Assembly: GCF_002744715.1 (NCBI RefSeq)
Contig: NZ_KZ319378.1
Coordinates: 1 to 64,000, forward strand
DNA from: Marinobacter profundi
GTDB lineage: Bacteria > Pseudomonadota > Gammaproteobacteria > Pseudomonadales > Oleiphilaceae
Direction: 5' to 3'
Length of the DNA: 64,000 bases
A program made the position numbers and the translations under genes. The stretch's first letter is position 1; every line of letters begins with the position of its first letter. Under the pieces are notes generated by a model. It searched no databases. It had not been told where the DNA came from and saw only the letters and a program-made list of their open reading frames with translations. Of this stretch, positions 62,550 through 64,000 are shown piece by piece.

Positions 62550-63800
62550 TCAATTTATGGACTGACCGCTCACCAAGGACTTCAGTTCAATATCCGGATC
62601 CTTCAACATTTCAGGATTGACCTGCCTGCGTTGTTGAACGAGGGTCTTGCCGACCATAAAAGCGATGGGCAGGTTGACCGCATCAACAGCAATGACACAG
62701 CCATCGCGGAGATAGAACACCGCAAATCCCTTGTCTTCCGGGCTTCCGCGCAGCACACGCTGATCATGATATTGCGACAACCCCACCATCTGCAGACGCA
62801 CGTCATACTGGTTCGACCAGAACCATGGAGCGCTATTATAGGGTTTCTTCTCGCCCATCAGGGTTGCCGCCACTGTCCGGGCCTGATCAACCGCGTTGGC
62901 GACAGATTCAAGGCGCTGCATCTTCTCGAAGAAAAGATTCCGGTGGCGGGTACAGTCGCCGATCGCCAGGATGGCTGGATCTTCTGTGCGGGTAAACTCG
63001 TCAACAATAATGCCGTCATCACAGGGCAGGCCGGCGGCCTCAGCCAGCGCGGTTTCCGGCACAACACCCACTGAAACGAGCACGATGTCGGCCGGTACAG
63101 TGCCGCCGCTCGCCAATGTCACGCCAGCCACATGCCCCTGATCGCTAGCTTCGAAACCGGTTACCGCCGTGTTCAGGCGTAGATCCACGCCAGCGTTACT
63201 GTGTTTGGTGTAAAAAAACTCCGACATTTCCGGGCCTGTTACACGCTGCATAAGACGCTCGGCCGCTTCCAGTACCGTGACATCAACGCTTTTTTTGGTA
63301 GCGCTGGCTGCCACTTCAAGGCCAATGTAACCACCACCCACGATGACCAAGCGTTTCCCCGGAACCAGTTGTTCACGCAGGGCATCCGAGTCAGCTATGT
63401 CATGTAGGTAATGAATGCCCTTCAAGTCAGCCCCGGGTGCGTTCAGGCGTCGAACGTGTGACCCCGTGGCCAGGACCAGTCGATCGTATTTCAATGTGCT
63501 CTGGTCCGACAAACTGATGGTCTTGTTGTCCCGATCAATTTGTTCGGCACGTACACCGAGCCGCAACTGATGGCCGGCGTTCTCGTACACCGAGCGCGGC
63601 TTGAGGTACAGCGACTCCTGATCCACCTCGCCTGCCAGGTAGTTCTTGGACAGGGGCGGCCGCTGATAGGGTGGATGTGGCTCTTCGCCCACCAGGACCA
63701 CCTCATGTTGATATTTCTTTTGCAGCAAGGTTGTCAGGAGCGCACCTGCTGCGTGCCCGCCGCCAACGATGACTGTCGTCTCTTTCTGTTGGTTTGCCAT
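62550..63800 (-). CDS. FAD-dependent ferredoxin/rubredoxin reductase
   Basis: A ~416-aa reductase, with start MANQQKETTVIVGGG at 63800 (the frame extends 39 codons upstream without a ribosome site). FAD site VIVGGGHAAGALL, RPPLSKNYLAG, NAD site IVGGGYIGLEVAASA and second FAD motif AILAIGDCTRH are intact. It is related to AlkT, but to the branch that serves ferredoxin of CYP153 alkane hydroxylases or ring oxygenases. It follows a GMC oxidoreductase gene by about 90 bp, a common CYP153 neighbourhood. The P450 itself is not in the window. Confidence 0.85.
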   Translation of the reverse strand: MANQQKETTVIVGGGHAAGALLTTLLQKKYQHEVVLVGEEPHPPYQRPPLSKNYLAGEVDQESLYLKPRSVYENAGHQLRLGVRAEQIDRDNKTISLSDQSTLKYDRLVLATGSHVRRLNAPGADLKGIHYLHDIADSDALREQLVPGKRLVIVGGGYIGLEVAASATKKSVDVTVLEAAERLMQRVTGPEMSEFFYTKHSNAGVDLRLNTAVTGFEASDQGHVAGVTLASGGTVPADIVLVSVGVVPETALAEAAGLPCDDGIIVDEFTRTEDPAILAIGDCTRHRNLFFEKMQRLESVANAVDQARTVAATLMGEKKPYNSAPWFWSNQYDVRLQMVGLSQYHDQRVLRGSPEDKGFAVFYLRDGCVIAVDAVNLPIAFMVGKTLVQQRRQVNPEMLKDPDIELKSLVSGQSIN

Positions 63801-63888
63801 AGCCTGTCTCTTTCTACTGTTCTTTGGAATCAGATTGATCAGAAGTCCAGATGCCAACTGAGCCCTGTGACGCCCGCGCGCGCGGAGC

Positions 63889-64000
63889 TCAGCCGACCAT
63901 CTCCCCGGCATCCTCAAGTATCATCGCGGCACCTTTCTCGCCGATCATGGTTGCCGGCTGATTGGTGTTTCCGCCGACCAGCGTCGGCATGATGGAGGCA
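63889..64000 (-). CDS. GMC-family alcohol dehydrogenase, C-terminal end only
   Basis: The last ~37 codons before TGA at 63889-63891 read ASIMPTLVGGNTNQPATMIG and then EKGAAMILEDAGEMVG, the conserved end of GMC oxidoreductases (compare the end of alkJ at 57840). The rest lies beyond the window. It is probably a second alcohol dehydrogenase of an alkane or P450 locus. Confidence 0.85.
   Translation of the reverse strand, partial: ASIMPTLVGGNTNQPATMIGEKGAAMILEDAGEMVG

Noticed and set aside
1..64000. CRISPR arrays, tRNA, rRNA, origin of replication
   Set aside because: I looked for regularly spaced repeats, tRNA-like cloverleaf ends and rRNA motifs and saw none; a tRNAscan and Infernal run would be decisive.

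Overview
The window reads as a chromosomal accessory region of a marine, hydrocarbon-degrading gammaproteobacterium. A Marinobacter- or Alcanivorax-like host is my inference from the complete alk alkane cluster, the second GMC/ferredoxin-reductase pair at the right edge and the gene families seen; no rRNA, tRNA or core marker is present to fix the genus. Most genes lie on the minus strand in tightly coupled operons. There are many scars of rearrangement: a truncated IS630 transposase inside an RND gene, a 73-bp direct repeat, a duplicated gene 3' end, several broken genes, and an intact IS1111-type element.

Layout. 1-3.4 kb: a decayed export locus (beta-barrel, LolA-like protein with a frameshift, RND pump cut by IS630 debris). 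3.4-9.5 kb: an ABC-2 multidrug-type exporter (HlyD, double ATPase, two permeases) bounded by copies of a 73-bp repeat. 9.5-16.4 kb: a coupled operon of a four-helix protein, an AMP-phosphorylase-type enzyme, a PRPP-synthetase-type enzyme, a beta-CASP metallo-beta-lactamase and phosphoketolase. 16.4-21.1 kb: arginine deiminase pathway (antiporter, arcA, arcB, arcC). 21.2-23.5 kb: an unusual P1B metal ATPase. 24-29 kb: two outer-membrane beta-barrels and small proteins. 29-37.7 kb: a nine-gene complex-I-like operon (A, B-like, D-like, H, J, K, L, M, N) with no NADH or Fe-S module, whose D-like subunit carries a heavy-metal-binding domain and a run of about 120 residues with 49 histidines. 37.9-45.8 kb: copper genes (small proteins, an APC permease, copB, copA, a cupredoxin) and a divergent two-component system. 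45.9-48.7 kb: remnants and unknown genes. 48.8-60.3 kb: alkS-alkT divergent from alkB-G-H-J-K-L, visibly more AT-rich than its surroundings. 61-62.3 kb: IS1111-type element. 62.5-64 kb: ferredoxin reductase and the 3' end of a second GMC alcohol dehydrogenase.

How the parts connect. A direct repeat, TTCAG-N6-TTCAG read on the coding strand, occurs upstream of seven transcription units: the response-regulator gene, the cupredoxin/copA/copB unit, the P1B ATPase, the 118-aa gene, the nucleotide/phosphoketolase operon and, with one mismatch each, the complex-I-like operon and a porin. At two of these promoters a perfect FNR/ANR palindrome (TTGAT-N4-ATCAA) lies just upstream of the repeat, and at the ATPase there is a weaker one. 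I infer a metal-responsive and partly anaerobic regulon that joins copper handling, substrate-level ATP production and a non-redox complex-I relative. That complex is the strongest candidate for an undescribed system.
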